A stretch of 37,614 nt of DNA from Chloroflexota bacterium (GTDB lineage Bacteria > Chloroflexota > Dehalococcoidia > UBA2247 > RBG-13-53-26), in NCBI GenBank assembly GCA_026389585.1, contig JAPLHP010000079.1, positions 1-37,614 on the forward strand, given 5' to 3'. The notes under the pieces were generated by a model. That model saw only the letters and a list, made by a program, of their open reading frames with translations. It was not told the DNA's origin and searched no databases. The translations under genes were made by a program, and so were the position numbers. Positions 24,875-34,118 of the stretch are shown here, in pieces. Numbering within the stretch: position 1 is the stretch's first letter; every line of letters begins with the position of its first letter.

Positions 24875-25699
24875 CTATGGCCATCCCAGCCAATCAAATG
24901 CACCCACCATACTCAGGCCCACAAATAACATCACCACAGAAAAAGCAATCCTCAGTATGTCTCCCTTGAGCCTGTGCGCCATCCACGCACCAACCTGCGT
25001 CATGACTATACTGGTCGTTGCCAGACAGATCCATGCAGGAAAATTGAAATAGCCTACGGATTGAGCCGGCAGTCCGGATACACCCAATCCGTTCAGGATA
25101 TAACCCAATGCCCCCGCACTACTGCTAAACAACATCACTGCTGTCGAAGTGCCCACGGCCCGATGCATCCTGAATTTGAGCACTATTGTCATCACAGGCA
25201 CCATTATTATCCCACCGCCAATTCCAAGGAGGCCGCTGACCATTCCTAGGAGGAACCCGCAACAAGCCCAAACCAGGGGATTCATATCCGGATCCTCCTC
25301 AGCGTCCGATAACTTCGATGTGAGCAGCCTCACGCTGGCAAGAATGACCACTGCCCCAAAAACAACCTTTATCACACTCCCGCTGATGAACCGCGAAGTC
25401 AGTGTTGCGCCTAATACTGACCCTGCTGCCGCCGCGATACCAAGAACAATAGCCGCCTTCCACCAGACCGCTCCCCTTCGATGGTGGGCCCATGAACTAA
25501 ACACAGCCGTGGGGAATATAACCAATAAACTGGTGCCAAAGGCCAGTTTCACTGCTGCATCGGTAGGAATGTCCATACCGGTGAAGACGGCCACCATCAC
25601 CGGAACCATGATGAAAGCACCGCCAACGCCCAAGAGCCCCTGGCCCAGGCCAACCACCACACCGGTTACAAGCAATATGCCAACAACACCAGGTTCCAA
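24875..25699 (-). CDS. TauE/SafE-family sulfite or anion exporter
   Basis: The 274-residue protein has eight helices in two repeats, each with the family motif: VGLGQGLLGVGGAFIMVPV and LGMVSGLLGIGGGIIMVPV. Family members export sulfite, sulfoacetate or related anions, but the substrate is unknown here. It is convergent with queH. The 147 bases upstream lead to the transketolase genes and hold nothing else. Confidence 0.92.
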   Translation of the reverse strand: MEPGVVGILLVTGVVVGLGQGLLGVGGAFIMVPVMVAVFTGMDIPTDAAVKLAFGTSLLVIFPTAVFSSWAHHRRGAVWWKAAIVLGIAAAAGSVLGATLTSRFISGSVIKVVFGAVVILASVRLLTSKLSDAEEDPDMNPLVWACCGFLLGMVSGLLGIGGGIIMVPVMTIVLKFRMHRAVGTSTAVMLFSSSAGALGYILNGLGVSGLPAQSVGYFNFPAWICLATTSIVMTQVGAWMAHRLKGDILRIAFSVVMLFVGLSMVGAFDWLGWP

Positions 25700-25846
25700 A
25701 GCTGTCCTCTAGTCAACCACCACTGAAGCAAACTCGTATTTCGATACGCCTGTAATAAATTGGGGTAACTATAAAAGAGAGAGGATTACGAAAACGATGC
25801 CGCTACGATATCAGAGCAGAACGGCCGGAGTCGCCACAAGTCCCAA

Positions 25847-26794
25847 CTATTTCTTCCTGAGAACCGTAGCCTTGACTGCCTTCTCGATCTCAGCCGCAGT
25901 CAAGCCATAGCGCTGCAGCAGTTCATCAGGGGTTCCTGATTTGGCAAAGACATCCTTGATAGCTACAAAAGCCATGGGCACGGCCCAGTGCTGGACCACG
26001 ACCTGAGCCACCTTGCTCCCCAACCCCCCATGTTCCAGGTGCTCCTCAGCCGTAACAATAGCCTCGGTCTCATTAGCTGCCAGAACAATAGCCTCAATAT
26101 CTAAAGGCTTGATAGTGGACATATTCAGTACCCGGCAGTCAATACCCTGTTGTGAGAGGTTCTCTGCTGCCTCCAGAGCCCTGGCAACCATTAGTCCACA
26201 AGCAATAATAGTCGCATCAATGCCCTGTCTCAAAGTCGCCGCTTCGCCCAATACAAATTGATAGTCATCGCCCAAAATAAGAGGAGTCTTAAGACGACCC
26301 AAACGTACATAGAAAGGTCCCCTGGTGGCCGCAGCCACCCGAATTACCTGAGCAGTCTCAATAGCATCTGCAGGAACAACAACAGTGAACCCGGGCAGAG
26401 AGCAGGCAAGAGCCAGGTCTTCAATCGAGTGGTGAGACAAGCCATCCTCTCCTACACTGATCCCGCCATGAGTAGCGACCACCTTGACATCGTGGCGGGG
26501 TTGCGCCACAGACATGCGCAGTTGGTCATAGCAGCGGCCGGTGGCAAACACAGCAAAGGTACTGGCGAAGGCAATCTTCCCCGAAGCAGCCAACCCGGCG
26601 GCAATGCCTATCATATTCTGCTCGGCAATACCGCAATCAAAGAAACGGTGGGGGAATTCTCTGGCGAAGAACTGGGTCATGGTTGACTTCGAGAGGTCAG
26701 CATCAAGAACAACGATGTCCGGGTTCTCTTTGCCTAAAGCCACCAAAGTCTTGCCGTAGACTTCTCTGGTAGAGGACTGTTCCCTGACTTTCAC
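25847..26794 (-). CDS. Transketolase, C-terminal subunit
   Basis: The 315-residue protein has the pyrimidine-binding and C-terminal domains of a split transketolase: DADLSKSTMTQFFAREFP, FDCGIAEQNMIGIAAGLA, the conserved ATHGGISVGEDGLSHHS block and the EEHLEHGGLGSKVAQVV C-domain motif. It starts at GTG 26794, one base past the TAG of the N-terminal subunit gene. The pair makes one enzyme of the pentose phosphate pathway. Confidence 0.94.
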   Translation of the reverse strand: MKVREQSSTREVYGKTLVALGKENPDIVVLDADLSKSTMTQFFAREFPHRFFDCGIAEQNMIGIAAGLAASGKIAFASTFAVFATGRCYDQLRMSVAQPRHDVKVVATHGGISVGEDGLSHHSIEDLALACSLPGFTVVVPADAIETAQVIRVAAATRGPFYVRLGRLKTPLILGDDYQFVLGEAATLRQGIDATIIACGLMVARALEAAENLSQQGIDCRVLNMSTIKPLDIEAIVLAANETEAIVTAEEHLEHGGLGSKVAQVVVQHWAVPMAFVAIKDVFAKSGTPDELLQRYGLTAAEIEKAVKATVLRKK

Positions 26795-26795
26795 T

Positions 26796-27719
26796 CTAGG
26801 CCAATTCCTTCAGCGCTCTCTCTGCTTCCTCCGGCGTGGGGGCCTTGCCATGAAAGTCCACATTGTTCTCCATGAAGCTTACCCCCTTGCCCTTAATAGT
26901 ATGGGCAATAATCGCCGTGGGCTGCCCCTTCACCTTTTCTGCCTGCGCAAAAGCAGCCAGGATCTGGGCCAGGTCATGACCATTCACTTCAATAACATAC
27001 CAGCCAAAGGCACGCCATTTATCGGGAAGGGGCTCAAGGTTCATCACCTGCCGGTTCCAGCCGTCGATCTGCAGTTCATTATGGTCAATAATAGCCACCA
27101 GGTTATCCATCTTGAAATGGGCTGCGGCCATCGCCGCCTCCCAGACCTGCCCCTCGTCACATTCCCCGTCACCCAGAAGGACATATACCCGATAGGTTTG
27201 AGAGTTGAGGCGGGCAGCCAGGGCAGCACCGATACCAAAGGACAGTCCCTGGCCCAGGGAACCACAAGTCATCTCTACTCCGGGCGTGCAAGTCTTATCA
27301 GGATGGCCCTGAAGCCTGCTATCCAGCTTCCTCAAGGTACACAGCTCTCCTACAGGCATATACCCAGTTTCAGCGAGAGCAGCATAGAGCAACGGCGCAG
27401 CATGCGCCTTGCTCAGAATGAACCGGTCACGATCAGCCCAATGGGGCTCCGAGGGTCGATGGCGTAACACACGGAAGAAAAGAGCAGTTACAATCTCTAC
27501 AGATGAAAGCGAACCACCCGGGTGGCCGCTGCCTGCTGCAGCCGTCATAGTAATAATATGACGGCGCAGAGTTTTGGCTACTGCCTCAAGGTCCTGATTC
27601 GTGGTCTGGTCTTTGCCCACAGAAGAGACGGCCTCAGCCGAACTACAGGCTACCGAGGCAGAACGAACACCTTTTGGAATTTCTTGCCCAGCCGTTGCCA
27701 GAATTACCTCGCGGAGCAA
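26796..27719 (-). CDS. Transketolase, N-terminal (TPP-binding) subunit
   Basis: The TPP domain shows TMTAAAGSGHPGGSLSSVEI, HPDKTCTPGVEMTCGSLGQG, and the diphosphate-binding GDGECDEGQVWEAAMAA up to NELQIDGWN. The start is uncertain. TTG 27719 gives 307 residues with an N-terminal extension unlike the family. GTG 27620 would start near the usual position but has a weak RBS. The stop is adjacent to the C-terminal subunit gene. Confidence 0.93.
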   Translation of the reverse strand: MLREVILATAGQEIPKGVRSASVACSSAEAVSSVGKDQTTNQDLEAVAKTLRRHIITMTAAAGSGHPGGSLSSVEIVTALFFRVLRHRPSEPHWADRDRFILSKAHAAPLLYAALAETGYMPVGELCTLRKLDSRLQGHPDKTCTPGVEMTCGSLGQGLSFGIGAALAARLNSQTYRVYVLLGDGECDEGQVWEAAMAAAHFKMDNLVAIIDHNELQIDGWNRQVMNLEPLPDKWRAFGWYVIEVNGHDLAQILAAFAQAEKVKGQPTAIIAHTIKGKGVSFMENNVDFHGKAPTPEEAERALKELA

Positions 27720-27822
27720 TTATACCTTAACCACTGATCGAGAGACAATAGAAGCACAATGCGGCTGACGTGTCCCCTCCTCAGTGTGGTAAAATCAAAG
27801 TCTGCTGCAAGAAAAAGACATT

Positions 27823-28515
27823 ATGGGTTACACTATACGCCGCATGGCGGTTGAGGATATCTCCCAGGTAAGTGGGATTGATCGGGAAGCCTTCCCTACC
27901 GAGTGGCCTCCCCCTTCTTTCAAGAGAGAGCTCAATAACCCCTTGATCCGCTACCTGGTTGTCCTGGATGACTCTGTCACCCCGTCCGGCAGCACTGAAG
28001 TCACTGAGCACAAGACCAACGGAACATGGGGACGCTTATTGTCCAGAGTGCGCCATCTTCTAGCCACAGGCCATCCCCCCAGCAACTCGAGCATCCCTCC
28101 AGACAGAAAGAACATCATTGGCTACGCCGCCATCTGGCTTATGGTGGATGAAGCTCACCTGACCTCCATCGCGGTGCGGAAAACGAACCGCCGGCAGGGC
28201 ATCGGCGAGTTGCTGCTCATCTCCATTATAAAATTGGCGGTGCAAATGAAGGCCGAGGTAGTTACTCTAGAGACAAGGGTCTCCAATCTGGAAGCCCAGG
28301 CACTTTATGACAAGTATGGCTTTAACAGGGTGGGGCTACGCCGCCGCTATTACACGGACAATAGCGAAGATGCCGTCATCATGACCACTGATAAGATAAC
28401 TTCTCCCTCGTATCAGACGAGGTTTCGAAAACTGGAACGGAACTATATCGAAAGATACGGGACAGCTGCAATGCTAACCACTCCCCCACTCGGCCAGCAG
28501 ACAGCCTGGCCATAG
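27823..28515 (+). CDS. rimI: RimI-like GNAT N-acetyltransferase with a long insert
   Basis: The 230-residue protein has the RimI start YTIRRMAVEDISQVSGIDRE, the TEWPPPSFKRELNNP segment, AHLTSIAVRKTNRRQGIGEL (the acetyl-CoA binding loop) and NLEAQALYDKYGFNRVGLRR. RimI acetylates the N-terminal alanine of ribosomal protein S18. A polar insert of about 45 residues (about 55-100) sits between the early strands, and there is a C-terminal extension past the GNAT fold, so it is longer than the roughly 150 residues usual. Confidence 0.88.
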   Translation: MGYTIRRMAVEDISQVSGIDREAFPTEWPPPSFKRELNNPLIRYLVVLDDSVTPSGSTEVTEHKTNGTWGRLLSRVRHLLATGHPPSNSSIPPDRKNIIGYAAIWLMVDEAHLTSIAVRKTNRRQGIGELLLISIIKLAVQMKAEVVTLETRVSNLEAQALYDKYGFNRVGLRRRYYTDNSEDAVIMTTDKITSPSYQTRFRKLERNYIERYGTAAMLTTPPLGQQTAWP

Positions 28516-28542
28516 CCGACTCGGCCTGCAGCATCTTTCCCT

Positions 28543-28821
28543 CTACCCGTACTCGTAGGATACCCCAAAGTGTCCTCTGGGATAGGACCACTCTATAGCC
28601 TCCCGACTACAGGAGATATGACAGCTCCCGCATTCGAGGCAGCCCTCATGGTTGAAGCTGATCTTGCCCTCCCGTGCCTTAAAGCATTCCGCAGGACAGA
28701 CATAGAGGCAACTTTGCCGTTCGCACTGGCGGCAGATCTCCTCCTTCAGGCGAATATGGGGTTCCGTGTCAACTTCGTATGTGTTGAGTGCCAGCCTTTG
28801 CTCTATGGTCATCAAACTCAT
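28543..28821 (-). CDS. fixX: FixX-type ferredoxin-like protein
   Basis: The ATG at 28821 overlaps the TGA of fixC (ATGA). The 92-residue protein has CRQCERQSCLYVCPAECF and CLECGSCHISCS, one 4Fe-4S motif plus a degenerate one, as in FixX. It partners the FixC flavoprotein in passing electrons from electron-transfer flavoprotein to quinone. The upstream frame to 28905 is not used. Confidence 0.92.
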   Translation of the reverse strand: MSLMTIEQRLALNTYEVDTEPHIRLKEEICRQCERQSCLYVCPAECFKAREGKISFNHEGCLECGSCHISCSREAIEWSYPRGHFGVSYEYG

Positions 28822-30107
28822 ATCGTTCTCCTGGCTGCCAGGCCGTCCCGAAGCAACTGCCAGAGAGAGACCTTCCCCTTCATCTCTTCCCGGGCCAACT
28901 GCCACACGGTCTTCTTCGGTTTCCCATCAACCCTGAATATCTTCTCCGCCAGGCTGCAGGCCAGGCCGGGATAGAGGCTGTAGAGGCGCTGATTCTCCAG
29001 GAAGTCGGCAGACTGTTCGAATTTCTTCAAGTCCCGAAGGACAAAACTCTCCGCCAGCAGCTTCTCATACTGAGAGAGTGTCTCTTTGCTGAAATCACCT
29101 TTTGCTTTGGCCAGCTTCACCGTCTCCGCCGCGGCCATCCCTGAGGCCAGGGCAAAATTCAGCCCTTCCAACGCCCTGCCTGTCGCCAGCACCAGAGCCG
29201 CCGCATCGCCAGTCACCAGCAGACCGTCCGTATATAAACGAGGCACCATCCTCAGGCCGCCGGCAGGTACCAGATGAGCAGAATACTCCACCGTGGTGCC
29301 ACCTTTGATCAACTCCCTTACTGCCGGGTGTGCCTTGAAACCCTCCAGAAGCTCCACGCTCTTGAGATTGTTCTCAATGAGCGCCTGCAATTGCACCACC
29401 ACACCCAGAGAAAGGCTCTCCTTGTTGGTGTAGAGAAAACCACCGCCATGAACACCCCTAGTGCAAAAACCCAGGAAGTGCATCGCGGCCCCACCATCGC
29501 CAGCCACATTGAAGCGCTCCTCTATAACCTCCCGCCGCATCTTGATGACTTCCTTCACTCCCTGATTAACATTCTCAGGGGAGAGCTTCACACCCAGGCC
29601 AGCCTTCCCGGCCATAACGGAGTTAACCCCATCAGCCGCAATGACCACCTCCGCAGGTATCCTATCCCCACCAGCCACTATCCCTACCACCCGCTGACCG
29701 TCCCAGAGGAGGTCATCAACCCGAACCCCTGTAATCACCACCCCTCCCGCCTGCTCCACCTTATCGGCAAACCAGCGGTCAAATCTGGCCCGGAGCACCG
29801 TGAAACCATCATAGAGAGGCTGATCAAGCCCTGCCGAGTTGAAGTCAATGGATACGGATGTCTTCTCAGAGAGGAAGGTAATTACATGGCGGCTGACATG
29901 CCGCTCAACCGGCGCTTCCTTCCAGAATTCGGGGATCAAATCATGGAGAACCGGCCCATAGAGCACGCCGCCGGTCATATTCTTCACCCCGGCGAATCTG
30001 CCCCTTTCCACCAGAAGGACCGCCAAACCCCCCTTTGCCAGGGTATAGGCAGCAGCACAGCCAGCCGGGCCGCCTCCCACCACGATGGCGTCAAATCTCT
30101 CCTTCAT
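28818..30107 (-). CDS. fixC: FixC-type FAD-dependent ETF:quinone oxidoreductase
   Basis: The 429-residue protein begins with the FAD-binding AIVVGGGPAGCAAAYTLAKG. The second FAD motif is LLVTGDAAALVLATGRALEG with LNFALASGMAAAE, typical of the FixC/geranylgeranyl-reductase family. With FixX it forms an ETF-dependent quinone reductase. The EtfA/EtfB genes are not adjacent, so they must be elsewhere. Its 5' flank is a palindromic repeat block. Confidence 0.92.
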   Translation of the reverse strand: MKERFDAIVVGGGPAGCAAAYTLAKGGLAVLLVERGRFAGVKNMTGGVLYGPVLHDLIPEFWKEAPVERHVSRHVITFLSEKTSVSIDFNSAGLDQPLYDGFTVLRARFDRWFADKVEQAGGVVITGVRVDDLLWDGQRVVGIVAGGDRIPAEVVIAADGVNSVMAGKAGLGVKLSPENVNQGVKEVIKMRREVIEERFNVAGDGGAAMHFLGFCTRGVHGGGFLYTNKESLSLGVVVQLQALIENNLKSVELLEGFKAHPAVRELIKGGTTVEYSAHLVPAGGLRMVPRLYTDGLLVTGDAAALVLATGRALEGLNFALASGMAAAETVKLAKAKGDFSKETLSQYEKLLAESFVLRDLKKFEQSADFLENQRLYSLYPGLACSLAEKIFRVDGKPKKTVWQLAREEMKGKVSLWQLLRDGLAARRTI

Positions 30108-30128
30108 GGCTGATTAAGTATAATAACC

Positions 30129-30164
30129 GAGCATGCCCGCTGCAAGCCAGCAGGGGGCATGCTC
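30129..30164. repeat. Hairpin upstream of fixC
   Basis: GAGCATGCCC pairs exactly with GGGCATGCTC, and an inner GCTG/CAGC adds four pairs with a bulge. With no T-run and lying upstream of both flanking genes, a repeat or regulatory role is more likely than a terminator. Confidence 0.6.
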
Positions 30165-30186
30165 GCGAACCGCCCATAAACTCTGG

Positions 30187-30228
30187 ATTCCCGCTTTCGC
30201 GGGAATGACCTTCATTGGGGAATGAAGG
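30187..30228. repeat. Two short palindromes in tandem
   Basis: ATTCCCGC-TTTC-GCGGGAAT (30187-30206) is followed at once by CCTTCATT-GGGG-AATGAAGG (30209-30228). Both are perfect 8-bp stems. The first resembles a dispersed intergenic palindrome seen in many bacterial genomes. Confidence 0.65.
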
Positions 30229-30348
30229 GCCTGTCCCTACAGCTGACCGGTATCCGGCGGAATTCTCCATTGATTGATACTTGCAGCCAGTAAGACAAAG
30301 CCCTTACAATTACCACACCATGATCGGGATGGTAAGAGAGGTTCACTG

Positions 30349-31272
30349 ATGAATCTGGCTGTCCAGCTAGCTCCTGCCCACCCCCGAGGACTCCTCTTGA
30401 AAAACCCGGTGATGACGGCCTCCGGCACCTTCGGCTATGGCACAGAGTACGCCAGTTTCGTTGACACCCGGAGATTGGGGGCTATCGTCTGCAAGGGAAC
30501 CACCCTCAAGCCGCGTGAGGGAAACCCCCAGCCGCGCATAAAGGAGACCCCGGCCGGCCTGCTCAACTCAATAGGGCTGCAAAACATCGGTGTAGAGGCC
30601 TTAATCAAGGAGAAGGCCCCACTCTGGGCCTCATGGCAGGTGCCTGTCATTGTCAATATTGCCGGTGAATCCGTGGATGATTATGCCAGACTGGCCTCCA
30701 GATTAGATGGCGTAGCCGGAGTCAGCGGCCTCGAGGTGAATATCGGCTGCCCCAACGTGAAAGCAGGGGGCATGGAATTCGGCAAAGACCCAAAAGCGGC
30801 TGCCACCGTGACCAAGGCGGTGAAAGCAGCCACCTCTCTGCCCGTTATAGTGAAGCTGACCCCCAACGTGACGGATATCGTCAAGATTGCCCTGGCGGTG
30901 AGCGAGGCCGGTGCCGATGCTGTCTGCCTGATCAACACGTTAAGGGGAATGGCCATCGATACTGACACCCGGAAACCGTCCCTGGGCAACATCTGCGGCG
31001 GACTATCCGGGCCAGCCATAAAACCCATCGCCCTGTATATGGTCTATGAGGTCGCCGGGCAGGTGAAGATCCCGATTGTGGGCTGCGGGGGCATCAGCTC
31101 CGCTGAGGATGCTCTGGAGTTCATCATGGCCGGCGCCAGTGCTATTGAGGTGGGCACCGCCCAGTTCGCAAACCCTCGTGCTCTGCTCGACGTCCTCGAA
31201 GGCATAGAACGATTCATGCAGAAAGAAGGGGTAAACGAACTCTCCGAGATTATTGGCGCGGCCCGGCACTAG
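30349..31272 (+). CDS. pyrD: Dihydroorotate dehydrogenase, class 1B catalytic subunit
   Basis: From ATG 30349 the 307-residue barrel enzyme has [16 protein letters not shown], the catalytic loop [15 protein letters not shown] (class 1 base is the Cys), [17 protein letters not shown] and the FMN-phosphate site [20 protein letters not shown]. It oxidises dihydroorotate in pyrimidine synthesis. The class 1B partner PyrK is not in the window. The frame extends upstream to 30274 without family similarity. Confidence 0.95.
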   Translation: MNLAVQLAPAHPRGLLLKNPVMTASGTFGYGTEYASFVDTRRLGAIVCKGTTLKPREGNPQPRIKETPAGLLNSIGLQNIGVEALIKEKAPLWASWQVPVIVNIAGESVDDYARLASRLDGVAGVSGLEVNIGCPNVKAGGMEFGKDPKAAATVTKAVKAATSLPVIVKLTPNVTDIVKIALAVSEAGADAVCLINTLRGMAIDTDTRKPSLGNICGGLSGPAIKPIALYMVYEVAGQVKIPIVGCGGISSAEDALEFIMAGASAIEVGTAQFANPRALLDVLEGIERFMQKEGVNELSEIIGAARH

Positions 31273-31329
31273 CCCCCGCCTACCCTGGGTATGACAAGAG
31301 CAAATTGCTATAATTAGATATGGTGAACT

Positions 31330-32397
31330 ATGGATAAGGTATCAGCCAAACTGGAGACTATGGAGAAGCGCTATGAGGAGCTGAACCAGCTCATGGCCTC
31401 CGGCACCGGGCAATGGCAGAGCAGCCTGGCTCAGGAGCAGGCTGGCATCGGGCCTGTGGTCTCCAAATTCAGGCACCACAAGAAGACCCTGCAGCAACTG
31501 GAGGACACGGAACAGCTTCTCCGGGACAGCCCAGACCCTGAGATGCTGGCCCTGGTGAAGCAGGAGATAGAAGAACTGAAGAAGCGCCGCGACGATCTGA
31601 TGCAGGACCTCAAGGTATTACTCCTGCCCCGGGACCGCAGCAGTGAGAAGAGCGCCATTGTGGAGATCCGCGCCGGCACCGGTGGGGAGGAGGCAGCCCT
31701 GTTTGCTGCAGATCTGTACCGTATGTACTCACGCTACGCCCAGGCGAAGGGCTGGAAGACAGAGATTATTGACACCAGCCACAGCGACCGGGGAGGGTTT
31801 AAGGAGATCATCTTCGAAATCTCCGGGAAGAACGCCTTCGGTAGATTGAAGCATGAGCGAGGGGTGCACCGGGTGCAGCGGGTGCCTGCTACCGAAGCCG
31901 GAGGACGAATTCACACCTCTACGGCCACCGTTGCCGTCCTGCCCGAAGTAGAGGAGGTGGAGATTAATATCAAACCGGACGACCTGAAAATGGAATTCTT
32001 CGCTCGCGGTGGCCCCGGCGGACAGAATGTCAACAAGGTGGCTACCGCCGTGAGAATCCTCCACATCCCCACCGGGCTAACAGTGGTCTGCAATGAGGAG
32101 AGGTCCCAGCTTCAAAACCGCACGAAGGCCATGGCGCTGCTGCGTTCCCGCCTGTTCGACAATGAGCAGAGCAAACAGCAAGAGGAAATCACCAAGGAGC
32201 GCCACGCCCAGGTCGGCACTGCCGAGAGAGCGGAAAAGATCCGGACCTACAATTTCCCCCAGAACAGGATTACTGACCACCGTATTGGCCTGACCCTCCA
32301 TAGTCTGCCGGCCATCCTCGAAGGTGCCCTGGATGAGTTGATCGATGCCCTGGCTGCCGATGAGAGAGCAAAGCAACTCGAGGAAGCTTTTGCGTGA
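31330..32397 (+). CDS. prfA: Peptide chain release factor 1
   Basis: The 355-residue factor has the coiled N-terminal domain, EIRAGTGGEEAALFAADLYR, and the catalytic GGQ in ARGGPGGQNVNKVATAVRI. Release of UAA and UAG stops by RF1 matters here, because UAG is a common stop in this genome and UGA has a second meaning. It overlaps prmC by four bases (GTGA). Confidence 0.96.
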   Translation: MDKVSAKLETMEKRYEELNQLMASGTGQWQSSLAQEQAGIGPVVSKFRHHKKTLQQLEDTEQLLRDSPDPEMLALVKQEIEELKKRRDDLMQDLKVLLLPRDRSSEKSAIVEIRAGTGGEEAALFAADLYRMYSRYAQAKGWKTEIIDTSHSDRGGFKEIIFEISGKNAFGRLKHERGVHRVQRVPATEAGGRIHTSTATVAVLPEVEEVEINIKPDDLKMEFFARGGPGGQNVNKVATAVRILHIPTGLTVVCNEERSQLQNRTKAMALLRSRLFDNEQSKQQEEITKERHAQVGTAERAEKIRTYNFPQNRITDHRIGLTLHSLPAILEGALDELIDALAADERAKQLEEAFA

Positions 32398-33248
32398 CCC
32401 TCAGGGAAGCACTGAAGCAAGCCGAAGCCGCTATCGCCTCCCGCGGTATTCCTGACGCCCGTATTGAAGCCGAGCTGCTCCTGATGCATTCCCTGGGCAT
32501 CAGGAAGGCTGAACTATACACCAGGCTGGAGGAGCCACTGCCTCCTTCAAAGGCCGAGATGTTCCGGGGCCTGGTAGAGCAGCGCCTCCAACATGAGCCT
32601 GCGGCTTACATCCTGAAGCAATGCCAATTCTACGGGATCGATCTGTACATCGATCCCCGTGCGATCATCCCCAGGCCCGAGACCGAGCTGTTGGTGGAGA
32701 ATGCGCTGGACTTCATCAAACAACGCTTCCCAAAGGGACAGCTCTGCACTGTGGCTGACGTAGGAACAGGGAGCGGCGCTATCGCCATCGCCCTTGCCTT
32801 GCATCTGCCCCAGGCCAGGGTCTATGCCACAGATATCTCGCCTGATGCCCTGGAGGTGGCCCGCATCAACTGCCGCCAGCATGGAGTGGAAAAACAGGTA
32901 CACCTCCTGATCGGGGATATACTTCAGCCTCTCCCCGAACCGGTGGACGTCATCGTGGCCAATCTGCCTTATGTCAAGGATTCGGATTTGCCCCGGTTGA
33001 TGCCCGAGATCAGGGATTTTGAGCCAGCCGCTGCTCTGGCCGGCGGTGCAGACGGATTAGACAAGGTACGCCAGTTGCTCTCGCAGGCCGGGCAGAAGCT
33101 CCTTCCCCGGGGGGCCATTTTACTGGAGATAGGGCTTGGACAGGGGCAGGCAGCCCTGGCCCTGTCCAGGAAACACTTCCCCGATAGCAGGATAGACCTG
33201 ATCCCTGACCTTGCGGGTATTGACCGGGTCTTAAAGGTACTGACTTAG
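32394..33248 (+). CDS. prmC: Release factor glutamine methyltransferase PrmC
   Basis: The 284-residue enzyme methylates the GGQ glutamine of release factors. It has the N-terminal substrate-recognition helices, the block PRAIIPRPETELLVENAL, the SAM motif VADVGTGSGAIAIALA and the catalytic loop VIVANLPYVKD, where NLPY stands for the usual NPPY. A leucine substitution at that second position is seen in some family members. The GTG start lies inside the end of prfA. Confidence 0.95.
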   Translation: MTLREALKQAEAAIASRGIPDARIEAELLLMHSLGIRKAELYTRLEEPLPPSKAEMFRGLVEQRLQHEPAAYILKQCQFYGIDLYIDPRAIIPRPETELLVENALDFIKQRFPKGQLCTVADVGTGSGAIAIALALHLPQARVYATDISPDALEVARINCRQHGVEKQVHLLIGDILQPLPEPVDVIVANLPYVKDSDLPRLMPEIRDFEPAAALAGGADGLDKVRQLLSQAGQKLLPRGAILLEIGLGQGQAALALSRKHFPDSRIDLIPDLAGIDRVLKVLT

Positions 33249-33287
33249 ATACCGATTGCCCCTGAATTCAAAGGCATAGATTCCTGT

Positions 33288-34061
33288 CTATCCCAATTCC
33301 GCCAGGTCAAACCTCATGCCGTCTCTGGCAGCAATCACGCGGACACCGGTCTCCTCAGAGAGCCGTTGGGCCACTTCCCAGGGCTTAGCCCGCCACATGG
33401 TCATTCCGAAATGATTCAGGATGGCCACTTTTGGCTTGAGGTTCTTAATGATCTCGCTGGCATCCGGGACTGACAGGTGGTCAAAGGGGCCGCCCGGCTC
33501 CAGCCTGACCACGTTGAGGATAAGAAGGTCAGCCTTGTAATGTTGGCAGAGTTCATCGAAGTAGCGCGTATCTACAAGGCAGGAGATAGTGTGATTGCCA
33601 GCATTGAATACTATGCCGTAGGTCTCCACCGGGTGGCGGTGTCTCAACGGGGTGTGAAAAGAGACACCATCGACGTGATAGCTTCCCCCCTCCTGAAGTA
33701 TCTCGATGCGCTCCAGGAAGGGCCGCACATACTGCAGGACCACCGGGTCATTGTCGAGGGCATCCCTGGGAGCAAAGAGCACTCCTCCCGGCCGAAAGCC
33801 GCCTTCGGTCATGGCTTCGATCATAACGTTGACATCGCCTGAATGGTCCAGATGCTTGTGAGAGAGGATGATGGCTTTCAGCTTCGTAGCCTTGAGCTTG
33901 CGCCTGGCTGTTTGAACAATGGTTCCGGGGCCGGGGTCGAGCAATATCTCCGTACCTCCGAAATCAAACCAGAGTCCCCCTGAAGCCAGTATCTGGCTGG
34001 CCACCATTATCCTGGCACCGGCCGTGCCCAGGAAGGTAATCCCATAGTCAGACTGCTGCAA
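33288..34061 (-). CDS. MBL-fold hydrolase, RNase Z-like group
   Basis: The 257-residue protein has GTAGARIMV at the N-terminus, FGGTEILLDPGPG, the metal site ILSHKHLDHSGDVNVMIEAM, and a later metal histidine in NHFGMTMW. This fits the RNase Z/PhnP-like MBL group; the substrate is unknown. The start is TTG 34061 with AGGAGG 8 bases upstream. It diverges from rtcA across 57 bases, so they may share a control region. Confidence 0.88.
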   Translation of the reverse strand: MQQSDYGITFLGTAGARIMVASQILASGGLWFDFGGTEILLDPGPGTIVQTARRKLKATKLKAIILSHKHLDHSGDVNVMIEAMTEGGFRPGGVLFAPRDALDNDPVVLQYVRPFLERIEILQEGGSYHVDGVSFHTPLRHRHPVETYGIVFNAGNHTISCLVDTRYFDELCQHYKADLLILNVVRLEPGGPFDHLSVPDASEIIKNLKPKVAILNHFGMTMWRAKPWEVAQRLSEETGVRVIAARDGMRFDLAELG

Positions 34062-34118
34062 TGTTTATCCTCCTCTTCTGTTATCATTCAGTATATAACA
34101 GGGCAGATCGGCAATACC

